DNA from: CAYUIS01 sp964444825
Lineage (GTDB): Bacteria; Chloroflexota; Anaerolineae; B4-G1
Length of the DNA: 19,670 bases
NCBI GenBank assembly: GCA_964444825.1
Contig: CAYUIS010000097.1
Span: 1-19,670, forward strand
Direction of reading: 5' to 3'
This document shows positions 8,605-15,918 of the stretch, one piece after another; position 1 is the stretch's first letter; each line of letters opens with the position of its first letter. The notes under the pieces were generated by a model. It saw only the letters and a program-made list of their open reading frames with translations, was not told where the DNA came from and did no database searches. The position numbers and the translations under genes are program-made.

Positions 8605-8645
8605 CACCTAGGTGTAGTGGCAGGCGTGCCCTATTATATACACCT
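8605..8645. promoter_or_regulatory. Candidate operator: palindrome and inverted repeat around the -10 element
   Basis: CACCTAGGTG at 8605-8614 is a perfect 10-bp palindrome. AGGTGTA at 8610-8616 pairs with TACACCT at 8639-8645 as a 7-bp inverted repeat that brackets the TATAAT of the minus-strand promoter. A regulator binding here would overlap the promoter of the lipoprotein array. This is inference from symmetry alone. Confidence 0.35.
8633..8638 (-). promoter_or_regulatory. Candidate -10 element for the lipoprotein operon
   Basis: The minus strand reads GTGTATATAATAGGG, containing a perfect TATAAT about 50 bases upstream of the ATG at 8584. No good -35 hexamer lies at 16-18 bases; a TTGACC lies farther away, at about 27 bases. 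It is the best promoter-like element in the 151-base gap ahead of the array. Confidence is limited by the missing -35. Confidence 0.4.
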
Positions 8646-8735
8646 GGCAGCGACATGGGGTTCACAGGTCAAGCGCGACAGTTTCCAGACTGCGGGCTCT
8701 TTGGGCCAATTGTGTGGGAAGGCCAGGAGAACTAG

Positions 8736-8819
8736 TCAGTCTTGCAGCTCAAAGGCGCCGATCTCGCAGGGGGTGTCGAGGAAGGTCCGCGCTATCGGCC
8801 TTGGTGCCCAGCGTTGATC
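8736..8819 (-). pseudogene. Orphan C-terminal tail of a beta-helix/choice-of-anchor-Q-type gene
   Basis: The frame reads DQRWAPRPIARTFLDTPCEI followed by GAFELQD and a stop, 27 codons in all. This matches the extreme C-terminus of the array proteins (DQRWMPRPVVQTSPDTPCDI then GAFEVQTE). It has no start codon or upstream body. It begins one base inside the TGA stop of the permease-peptidase gene, at TGATCA. It is therefore the remnant of another array member whose first ~420 codons were deleted, probably when the upstream gene came to lie next to it. Confidence 0.8.
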
Positions 8820-11800
8820 AGTATTCCAATTCACGACTGAGCACGGTTAACGCCAGCAACGTCGTCTGACCAACTTGCTCCAGTTTATCCGGGTCTATCG
8901 CCTCAAACGTGTCTTCCACCGTGTGGGCAGTCCGATCTGAGCCATCCCAACTCACGTAAGCGGTCAGCGCCGAACGGCCGCCAAACCCCGGGCCTACGGG
9001 CATGCCGTGGTGAGGGCCCCGCCCGCGCGTGGTCGCGGAGGCGCCGACCCGCCCTGCCGCTTCCTGAAAGAGCTGGACCAGTCGATAGCTGCTCCCCTGC
9101 CCCAGCGCGATTTCCTTGCCAACGCCCGCTCCCACGCCGCTCAACTCGATCACAGCTTCGACGTTTAGCGCCCGCGTGCCGGCTCTGCCATTCATCGCGT
9201 TGCTCACGCTCATGCCCTCATATCGCTGACCGTCAGGCCAGGCGACAAAGACGACCGTCCGCTTGGGCGGATGGGAGGGATCCTCCATCAGAACCCGGGC
9301 GATTTCCAGCATCGTTGCCACGCCGCTGGCGTTGTCGTTAGCCCCAGGGTAAAGCTCACCATCAACCCCTACGCCTACGCCGTCATAGTAGGCGCTGACG
9401 ATGATGGCCTGGTTAGATAGAGGCACCCCCGGCGCTGCCTCCTGCTTAGAACCGCTGCCAGGGATAACGCCGACGACGATGGAGTGCACACCAAACCCGA
9501 CCTCCGAAAGCTTCCCCCAAGTGGAGTCAAAGTCCCCCTCCAGGACCGTATCCAGATGCACCGTCACACCCGGGTCGGTCAGCGCAATCTCGCCGGGACT
9601 CAGATCGGCCGCCAAGCTTTCCATCTTTTCCAGGCTGCTGCCCGCCGTGGACAACAGACGATCAGCCACCTCCGGGGTGATATACATCACGGGTGGCAGC
9701 GGATCATACGACAAAGCATAGAGGTTCCTGCGCTGAAATGTGAGTGGGTCGTCGCTGACAACCAGTCCACCGGCTGGGGCTCCGAAATTCACGCGTCCCA
9801 TCTCCGCCTCGCGCACCAGGACCACCTTGTCCCAAACGTCATAGTTGCTGAGACCATAGGGATCGCCTCCGGCTAATCCATCCGGCCGGGGACCGGTGAC
9901 CAGTCCAACGATCGCTCCCTCGGCTTCACCATAGATCAGGCGAGGACCGGCCCACGCAACGAAATCCCGGTAGTAGGTGAGCGCTTCAGCTACACTGCCT
10001 TGGTCATCCAGGATCTCCAGGCGGGAGGGTTCTACTAGATGATAGGTGGATCTTTCCGCAGACAGCATATACGAGTCGCCTTCGCCGCCGGGAGCCAGTC
10101 CAATCTGCTTCATTCGCTCGGAGATGTACGTGGCGGCCAGTTCCGCCCCTGGTCTGCCTACCTCGCGCCCCTGGAACTCTGGAGAGGCCAATGCTCGAAT
10201 GTCCCCTAGTGCCCGCTCGGCGTCAAACTGCTTGGCTTGCGTCCGGTACACCCCTAGCGGCGTCATACTCCGCAGCACCAACACCAACACCAGCACCGCC
10301 ACCCCCGCCGCTGCAGCCGTGTACTTGTTGAACAGCCGGCTAAGGTTGATCCGGCTCTCTGCCAGGAAGCGGCGCAATCCCTCACCCCACACGTTAAAGG
10401 TCACGATGGCTAGGAAGAAACCGATGCCGGGATACCACGCCATCCACGGATAACTGCGCCACCAATCCCGGATGTTTGCCAGCAGCGCTCCCCACTCCGG
10501 CACGTCGGAGAAGTAGGCAATGACGGGCCTCATAGCACCATACTCGGCAATCTCTACCCGGTAGCCGCCCCCCAGGAAGATGTTGAGGAAGCCGAGTTCC
10601 GCTAGCAGCATCAGAACGCCACCCATCTCCAGCATGGCCAGTACCAGTAGGGCGACCAGCAAGTTCGGCAGCACATGTCGGGTCAGGATCTGCCCTGTCC
10701 GGGCTCCCACTGCACGTGCCGCCTCGATATACAATCGCGGCCTGATGGTGATTACCTGCCCGCGCACGAACTGCGCTACCTCCCCCCAGCCCACCACGCA
10801 CAGCGCCAGCACAAAGACCCACACGCCCTGCTGAATGCCTAATGCCTGGATCAGGATCATGGCGAACAATGTGACCGGGAAGGCCGCCCATACCCCTATC
10901 GCCCCGGTGACCAACCGGTCCAGCCAACTGTCTTGCCACCAACCTGCCAGCATTCCCAGGATCGTGCCTACCAGCACACGCGCCAGCGTGCCAAGCAATG
11001 CCAGTATCAGCGTCTGCCTGGCGCCTGCCAGCACGAGCGCCTGCACATCTCGCCCAATGTGATCGGTCCCCCAGGGAAAGACGGTCGAGGGGGCAAAGGG
11101 AGGCGCTCCGATCTCACCATCGATGATCGTTACCCCGTGGATCTCGTAGGGAGTAGCCTCGGTCAACCGCTGGCCAAACAACGCCAGGCCGACGAGGCCC
11201 ATGACCAAGAGTGCACCGACGAGCAATGCCGGGTTGGTGAGTGCGCTGCGCAGCACCCACCGCGACCGTTGTGCGGCTCCAGGCTCATTGTTCCCTTCCT
11301 GGCTTGGATTCCCCGCCTTAACTGGCAGAGGCCGCAGTTTCGGTTCCTCACGTCGTGCACCTGGTAGCATATGACGCAGGTCATTCAACCACTCGATCAT
11401 GCCATCCGTCAGCCCGCGCAATCCCTCTCGCCAACCCTGACGCTCTCGCCGTTCTTCCTCCTGTCCCTTGTTCCTCAAGCGTGGATCCAGCAGTGGGTAG
11501 ATCAACTCCAGTGCCAGGTTGATCAGCAGGAACAACAGCCCTAAGGAGACGATCAGATCGGTCACCAACGGCGTTCTCCCCAGCTCGATCGCCTCTAGCA
11601 GCATCAGCCCGACCCCGGGCCAGATGAAAAAGTACTCTACCACCGGCAGGCTGGCCAACGAAAAGCGCAGCGACGTCCCCAGCGTAGTCAGGACAGGGAT
11701 CATGATGTTCCGCATCGCGTGCCGGTTGCGCACTGCCCGCCATGGCAAGCCTTTCGCCCGCGCCGTGCGGATATAATCCTCCTTCAGCACCTCCGACAGC

Positions 11801-12831
11801 GACACATAGGTCATCTGCGCAATCTGTGCAAGAGGGCGGGCCGCCAGCACCAGCGCCGGCATCACCAGGTGCGCATCCCAACCAAAGCCGGTCGGCGGTA
11901 GCGCTGGTACATCGAACCGGCGATGTACTTGGATGTTGACTGCCCAGCACAACATCGCCAATAAGAAACTGGGCGTAGAGATCCCCAGGGTCGAAAATAG
12001 CAATATGAGCGGAGCGCCCCCCTTTCGTCGCGCCAGCGCCACCGCGATTCCCAATGGCACCCCCACCACCACCGCCAGCCCCAGCGAAAAGAGCAGGAGC
12101 CCCGCACTGTGACCAAAGGTCCTGGCGACCAGATCGAACACCGAGAACTCGTACTTATGCCAATAGTAAACCGTCGGATGCTCAGTCACGTAGGTGACTG
12201 TGCGAAGCAGGGCTTCCCCGGCCGCGCTGAGTGGTTCGGCCGGGAGTCCCTCTCGGCCTCGTTCGGCCATGATCAGGCCAAACAGGGTCAGGCAAGCGAT
12301 AAAAAGCAGGGTTGCCAGGCTGGCGATCAGGCGACGCAGAACCAACTGGAGGCCCCGCAAGCGCTCTACAGGAGCGAATATCACCTCTGCGAGCATCACG
12401 CCCAGCAAGACGGTCACATAGGCCATCACCGCCGGACGGCGCCCCTCTGGGAGACTCCCGGTCGGCACAGTTTGTGCGGCCTCAGATGTGGTTTCCAGGG
12501 CCTGTGCCAACGTGCGCAGGTCAGCGGCCTCCTGTCCGCCACGCTCCTGTGCCAGCCGCTCCAGTGTCTCGGCGAGTTGGCCCTCGCGCCAATGCGCCAC
12601 ACCCAGCTCGTCCCGCGCCAACGCCAGATCGCCGGTAGTCGCATAGCGCTCGGCAACCTGAAGAACGTAGCCAGTTTGGTAATCAGCGCGCAGGTCGCAG
12701 GGCGTGCTACCGTTCCGCCCCATCGGCCACCACCAACTGATGACCAGGCCTAGGAGCATCCCCAGTACGGCCCCGCCAACCAGCGTGATCAAGGTCCCGT
12801 GTCGCTGCCAGAATCCTCGCATCGAGCTCAC
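8818..12831 (-). CDS. Fused OppB-type and OppC-type permease with degenerate M28 peptidase-like ectodomain
   Basis: The protein has 1337 residues in one uninterrupted frame. Residues 12-35 are a membrane segment and 45-115 a helical region. Residues about 165-452 form an OppB-type permease with the EAA loop DYIRTARAKGLPWRAVRNRH. Residues 453-527 are a charged linker, and about 528-825 an OppC-type permease with GTDHIGRDV and the EAA loop YIEAARAVGARTGQILTRH. Residues 841-855 form a last membrane segment. From 870 to the end is an M28-like region with a PA-like insert near 965-1065. Peptidase landmarks remain (PGANDNASGVA, AHTVEDT), but most catalytic residues are changed. The GTG at 12829-12831 follows AGGAAG at good spacing; an ATG at 12820-12822 is possible. 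No ATPase is in the window. Nickel, peptide or sugar import are all possible; peptide is the default family guess. Confidence 0.88.
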   Translation of the reverse strand: MSSMRGFWQRHGTLITLVGGAVLGMLLGLVISWWWPMGRNGSTPCDLRADYQTGYVLQVAERYATTGDLALARDELGVAHWREGQLAETLERLAQERGGQEAADLRTLAQALETTSEAAQTVPTGSLPEGRRPAVMAYVTVLLGVMLAEVIFAPVERLRGLQLVLRRLIASLATLLFIACLTLFGLIMAERGREGLPAEPLSAAGEALLRTVTYVTEHPTVYYWHKYEFSVFDLVARTFGHSAGLLLFSLGLAVVVGVPLGIAVALARRKGGAPLILLFSTLGISTPSFLLAMLCWAVNIQVHRRFDVPALPPTGFGWDAHLVMPALVLAARPLAQIAQMTYVSLSEVLKEDYIRTARAKGLPWRAVRNRHAMRNIMIPVLTTLGTSLRFSLASLPVVEYFFIWPGVGLMLLEAIELGRTPLVTDLIVSLGLLFLLINLALELIYPLLDPRLRNKGQEEERRERQGWREGLRGLTDGMIEWLNDLRHMLPGARREEPKLRPLPVKAGNPSQEGNNEPGAAQRSRWVLRSALTNPALLVGALLVMGLVGLALFGQRLTEATPYEIHGVTIIDGEIGAPPFAPSTVFPWGTDHIGRDVQALVLAGARQTLILALLGTLARVLVGTILGMLAGWWQDSWLDRLVTGAIGVWAAFPVTLFAMILIQALGIQQGVWVFVLALCVVGWGEVAQFVRGQVITIRPRLYIEAARAVGARTGQILTRHVLPNLLVALLVLAMLEMGGVLMLLAELGFLNIFLGGGYRVEIAEYGAMRPVIAYFSDVPEWGALLANIRDWWRSYPWMAWYPGIGFFLAIVTFNVWGEGLRRFLAESRINLSRLFNKYTAAAAGVAVLVLVLVLRSMTPLGVYRTQAKQFDAERALGDIRALASPEFQGREVGRPGAELAATYISERMKQIGLAPGGEGDSYMLSAERSTYHLVEPSRLEILDDQGSVAEALTYYRDFVAWAGPRLIYGEAEGAIVGLVTGPRPDGLAGGDPYGLSNYDVWDKVVLVREAEMGRVNFGAPAGGLVVSDDPLTFQRRNLYALSYDPLPPVMYITPEVADRLLSTAGSSLEKMESLAADLSPGEIALTDPGVTVHLDTVLEGDFDSTWGKLSEVGFGVHSIVVGVIPGSGSKQEAAPGVPLSNQAIIVSAYYDGVGVGVDGELYPGANDNASGVATMLEIARVLMEDPSHPPKRTVVFVAWPDGQRYEGMSVSNAMNGRAGTRALNVEAVIELSGVGAGVGKEIALGQGSSYRLVQLFQEAAGRVGASATTRGRGPHHGMPVGPGFGGRSALTAYVSWDGSDRTAHTVEDTFEAIDPDKLEQVGQTTLLALTVLSRELEY

Positions 12832-12922
12832 TTCTGCTTCCTGCCTGTGCTTCCCTCTCTTACTCTGCCACTGCCCCCGTCATCTCGGGCCAAACCCTTC
12901 GAACGACCAAAACCAGCTTTTA

Positions 12923-13465
12923 TCACTTTTCGCTTGGTCGATAATCCCCCATAGCACCACGTTCCAGAATATAGACCTCCGAGTCCCCGTCTGGCGATGG
13001 ACGGATGATGATCTGGTAGCCGCAGATGTTGCTGAATATCCTGACGTTATCCTCGGCCACCCAGTTGAGACCAAAGCGCCGACCACGCCTCCATTCGAAC
13101 TCTATTGGCGCATGAAAGCGCCACGTCAGATTCTCATAGTAGGCGACGATATCCTCCACTGAGTCATTGGTGCGATAGTACCACTCGTAGCAATAGATAC
13201 CGGGCGAGTGCATCTGACATACCTCACCCTCGTGGAGCATCCATCCCTCCTCGTATTCGTGCCGCACAGCATCGGGGTACCGAGGGGGCTTCATCCACCA
13301 CTGCCCCAGGAAACTCTGCGGCACACCAAAAAGACCAGAGATAAAGAGACAGAAACTACTCGCAACGACGCCGGCAATCACCACCTGGTTCAGACAGCCA
13401 CGGATGCGCCGGATACGTACTGTCCTCTCGTCTGGCATCTCCAATCGACTAATTGCTTCGTGCAT
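12923..13465 (-). CDS. Small single-pass membrane protein of unknown function
   Basis: The protein has 180 residues, with the ATG at 13463-13465 behind a GGGAGGG ribosome-binding site. Residues 1-24 are basic and presumably cytoplasmic. Residues about 25-47 form one membrane segment (QVVIAGVVASSFCLFISGLF). The rest is an external domain rich in aromatic residues, with cysteines in GEVCQMHSPGIYCYEWYY and SNICGYQ that could pair. I do not recognise the family. It precedes the fused permease on the same strand with a 91-base gap, so co-transcription is likely, and it is divergent from the binding-protein gene. The aromatic, charged and hydrophobic pattern is protein-like throughout. Confidence 0.75.
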   Translation of the reverse strand: MHEAISRLEMPDERTVRIRRIRGCLNQVVIAGVVASSFCLFISGLFGVPQSFLGQWWMKPPRYPDAVRHEYEEGWMLHEGEVCQMHSPGIYCYEWYYRTNDSVEDIVAYYENLTWRFHAPIEFEWRRGRRFGLNWVAEDNVRIFSNICGYQIIIRPSPDGDSEVYILERGAMGDYRPSEK

Positions 13466-13646
13466 AGCTTGCCCTCCCGTTCTTCAAGCTCAAACCTCGT
13501 CAGCAGGCTGAGCAGCTACCATAGTTTGCTCCAGGAATATCGCCATGTGATATACCCATCGTCGCTCCTTGTGGTTCACATTCTTTGTGATTCGTTCTCT
13601 ATCGGGCGCGGTCAAGAGCTACCCGGTGCAGGCACACCTCCTCGCT

Positions 13647-13664
13647 GGTATGATATATCCTACC
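13647..13664. promoter_or_regulatory. 18-bp near-palindrome, candidate operator
   Basis: GGTATGATATATCCTACC pairs at eight of nine positions, with a single T/C mismatch at 13651/13660 and the perfect core GATATATC. It lies about 54 bases upstream of the -35 of the solute-binding protein promoter in a divergent region, a usual place for a regulator site. The regulator is not in the window. Confidence 0.4.
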
Positions 13665-13717
13665 ACAACGGGGACTACCGGCCAAGCCAGAATTGCGCCT
13701 AAATCAAGAACCAAAAG

Positions 13718-13746
13718 TTGCACTCCGGGCTGTGTGGTGTTATACT
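13718..13746 (+). promoter_or_regulatory. Sigma70-type promoter of the solute-binding protein gene
   Basis: TTGCAC at 13718-13723 and TATACT at 13741-13746 are separated by exactly 17 bases. Transcription would start near 13753, giving a leader of about 50 bases before the ATG at 13806. Confidence 0.65.
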
Positions 13747-13805
13747 CCCCACCGAAAAAACAGATGATGTATCGAGACACCACAGAATCCCTGGGGAGGA
13801 GAAGC

Positions 13806-15527
13806 ATGCCTAGCAACGAGCGGTATGTGCTTGCCGCCATCCTGGTAGTGGGGTGCCTGCTGCTCGTAACCTGTGCACCGGGCCAAGTCACAAGCACCGT
13901 AGAGATCACTGTGCCTCCCAAAGACGTCAAAGTGACCGAACAAGCAACAGGTCCGGCACAGGTGACCGCAGAGCCGGAACCAGGTTCCGACCCTGACTGC
14001 GACTACAATGGCTACCGCATAGGCTGGGTGATGGACTATTCCGACGCCGAGAACATCCTCAATGTTGTCTTCCACCCCGACTCGCCGTTCCAGTTCACCT
14101 CTTGGGATAATCAGGACTTTCGCGACTTGGTGGACCAGGCTCTGATGGCATTCGACTTTGACACCCGCATAGCGCTGTGGCAGGAGGCCGAGGACATTCT
14201 GGTGACAGACTATGTGGCGGTCATTCCCGTGTTCCACTATGACCGAAACGCGCTGTTGTTGCCCGAGATCGAGGCTGTGTACCCGCCCTTTGGCGCGCCG
14301 CCCTTCAAACACTGGCGACTGCCCGAGGGGCAGACCGGGATGCGGGTCCGCCTTTCATCCGAGCCTCTCACGTTGGACGTGAGCACCGCCACCGATACCA
14401 TGTCCCACTTGATCCAGCACCAACTGATGGATGGTCTCTACGAGTACGACGAGAAGGGGAGGATCCAGCCGGCCGGCGCAGTGTCCTACACGGTGTCGGA
14501 TGATGGTCTGGTCTACACCATCCGCCTCCGCAGGGATGCCACCTGGTCGGACGGCGAGCCCGTAACCGCCCAACACTATGTGGATGGGATCACGCGTCTC
14601 CTGGAGCCCGAGACAGCGGCCGGGTACGCCTGGTTGATGCGCCTCGTCCAGGGTGCTGAAGCTTTCAACACTGGCGAGACGAACGATCCCTCCACCCTCG
14701 GCGTGCGTGCCCTTGAGGACTATACGCTGGAGATCACGCTGGTCCAGGCGGCCTCCTATTTCGACAGCATTTTGGCTTTCTCTACCACCTATCCCGTCCG
14801 TTTGGACGTCATCGAAAGGCACGGTGAGCAGTGGGCCAAGACCGGGAACTTTGTGGGGAACGGCGCCTACGTGCTCACCGAGTGGGCGCACAACAACTAT
14901 GTGATCCTGGCAAAGAACCCCAAATACTGGGGGGCTGACGACGTGTCCATCGAGCGGATCGAGTTCCGTATCATCCCCGATGGCGCCGACGCACTGGCTG
15001 CTTACGAGCAGGGCGAACTGGACCTCTTGGGTGATGGTTATCCCTCGGAGGAAACGGAACGTATACTCAAAGAGATGCCTGATCATCTCCGTCGACTGCC
15101 TCGACCCGGCACCTATTACATCGGACTGAACTCTGTCCATCCGCCCACGGACAACCTGAATTTTCGCCGGGCACTGGCTTCCGCCGTGGATAAGCAGACT
15201 GTGTTTAACGAACAGCTAGAGAGACCCTGGCGTATTGTGGCCTGCGGTGTGATCCCCCCAGAGATTCCTGGTTACCAGGGTTGTGGCAACGTTGGATACG
15301 AGTTCAACGTGCCAGCTGCCCAAGAGTATCTGGAGGCGGCTCTGGATGAGCTGGGTATTGACGATCCGGCCGACATCTCTATCAACCTGTGGTTCAACAA
15401 AGGCAGTGAGGACGTCATCGAGGCGTTCGCTGAGCAATGGGAAACAAATCTTGGCATCAAGGTCAACCTGGTGACGATGGAGTGGACCGCTTACCTGAAA
15501 GCGCTCGACCAATGCAAGATGCCATAA
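13806..15527 (+). CDS. Family 5 solute-binding lipoprotein with circularly permuted domain order
   Basis: The protein has 573 residues, with the ATG at 13806-13808 after GGGGAGGAGAAG. Residues 1-23 are a lipoprotein signal (LLLVTC, Cys23), and 24-62 a linker. Residues 63-173 match what is normally the C-terminal end of peptide-type binding proteins: YRIGWVMDYSDAENILNVVF, DNQDFRDLVDQAL, LWQEAEDIL, VAVIPVFHYDR. Residues 179-573 match the normal N-terminal and middle parts: SSEPLTLD, QLMDGLYEYD, YTIRLRRDATWSDGEPVTA, VGNGAYVLTEW, AKNPKYWG, FRRALASAVDK, and a final WTAYLKALDQCKMP. The chain ends just where the GWVMDY segment should follow. It should capture ligand outside the membrane for an OppB/OppC-type importer, possibly the fused permease divergent from it. 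Confidence 0.85.
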   Translation: MPSNERYVLAAILVVGCLLLVTCAPGQVTSTVEITVPPKDVKVTEQATGPAQVTAEPEPGSDPDCDYNGYRIGWVMDYSDAENILNVVFHPDSPFQFTSWDNQDFRDLVDQALMAFDFDTRIALWQEAEDILVTDYVAVIPVFHYDRNALLLPEIEAVYPPFGAPPFKHWRLPEGQTGMRVRLSSEPLTLDVSTATDTMSHLIQHQLMDGLYEYDEKGRIQPAGAVSYTVSDDGLVYTIRLRRDATWSDGEPVTAQHYVDGITRLLEPETAAGYAWLMRLVQGAEAFNTGETNDPSTLGVRALEDYTLEITLVQAASYFDSILAFSTTYPVRLDVIERHGEQWAKTGNFVGNGAYVLTEWAHNNYVILAKNPKYWGADDVSIERIEFRIIPDGADALAAYEQGELDLLGDGYPSEETERILKEMPDHLRRLPRPGTYYIGLNSVHPPTDNLNFRRALASAVDKQTVFNEQLERPWRIVACGVIPPEIPGYQGCGNVGYEFNVPAAQEYLEAALDELGIDDPADISINLWFNKGSEDVIEAFAEQWETNLGIKVNLVTMEWTAYLKALDQCKMP

Positions 15528-15918
15528 CCTGCGCCGCTACCTAGAAGATACTTGGGATTCTCTGAAAACACCTGGATTCCTTGCTGCAGCACTGCCCACG
15601 CCTGCCCCTGTTGGCATCCCCTGTTCTCTCCTGCTCCGTTCCCGCAAACATGGTGCTGCTACAAGTGATCGTCTAGGTGCTTGTCCGGCGGCGTCTGGTT
15701 GAGCCGGACAGCGAATTGTAGCGTGAACCTTTGCCTTGGACGCTGGGTAAACATATCGACGAGAACTGTCGTATAATCCACCAGACCCAGGAACACCTCC
15801 TGATCCCCGGACCTGCAGCGCGCTAATGAGACGCAAGTGCCCAACGTATCGTACAAGAGTTCGCGAAACAGGTGTCGGGACCAGCGGCGATGTCACCGGC
15901 GAGGAGGAGAGATACATC
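15528..15918 (+). other. Intergenic region before the DUF58 gene
   Basis: No convincing gene was seen in this 391-base gap. It contains an inverted repeat at 15682-15710 and an isolated TATAAT at 15772-15777 with no matching -35 at 16-18 bases. The DUF58 frame is open back to 15826, but the GTG at 15919 has a much better ribosome-binding site. A short open stretch from 15529 in another frame (LRRYLEDTWDSLKTPGF) looks faintly protein-like but has no start or homology I recognise. Confidence 0.5.
15682..15710 (+). repeat. 8-bp inverted repeat (hairpin)
   Basis: TGTCCGGC at 15682-15689 and GCCGGACA at 15703-15710 are perfectly complementary around a 13-base loop. It lies 155 bases after the binding-protein stop. 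No T-run follows, so it is not a standard intrinsic terminator; it may be a processing, pausing or protein-binding site. Confidence 0.4.

Larger units (their letters stand above)
115..8819 (-). repeat. Tandem paralogous array of stalked lipoprotein genes
   Basis: Five beta-helix genes, one hydrolase gene with the same N-terminal module, and one orphan tail lie head to tail on one strand. The stalk-coding stretches are low-complexity DNA, GTCGGCG/GTCGGTG-like on the plus strand, at roughly 1215-1425, 2600-2795, 3540-3750, 4946-5126, 7107-7312 and 8320-8525. Gaps between genes are only 24-85 bases. The other strand shows long open frames here, but they encode Val/Gly-rich or Arg-rich shadows and are not genes. 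Confidence 0.8.
13466..13805. other. Divergent intergenic region
   Basis: This 340-base gap separates the minus-strand small membrane protein from the plus-strand solute-binding protein. It holds the promoter at 13718-13746 and the near-palindrome at 13647-13664. A related half-site, GATATACC, occurs near 13553. The binding-protein frame is open back to 13569, but that upstream part is not protein-like and the signal peptide begins only at 13806. No clear -35/-10 pair was found for the minus-strand gene. Confidence 0.6.

Noticed and set aside
9401..12753. Plus-strand open frames opposite the fused permease
   Set aside because: They are Pro/Arg/Ser-rich shadows of a single continuous minus-strand frame with clear domain motifs.
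13569..13805. Upstream extension of the solute-binding protein frame
   Set aside because: The ATG at 13806 has a strong ribosome-binding site and begins a proper lipoprotein signal, and a promoter at 13718-13746 lies inside the extension.
15529..15600. LRRYLEDTWDSLKTPGF frame after the binding-protein stop, as a frameshifted continuation
   Set aside because: It does not resemble the expected C-terminal segment (GWVMDY...), which is already present at the N-terminus, and no start or family match is visible.
15682..15710. Intrinsic terminator after the binding-protein gene
   Set aside because: The 8-bp stem is real but the loop is 13 bases and no T-run follows on either strand.
15537..15856. 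Minus-strand small open frames in the gap before DUF58
   Set aside because: There is no ribosome-binding site, no recognised motif, and they overlap the hairpin and the start region of the plus-strand gene.
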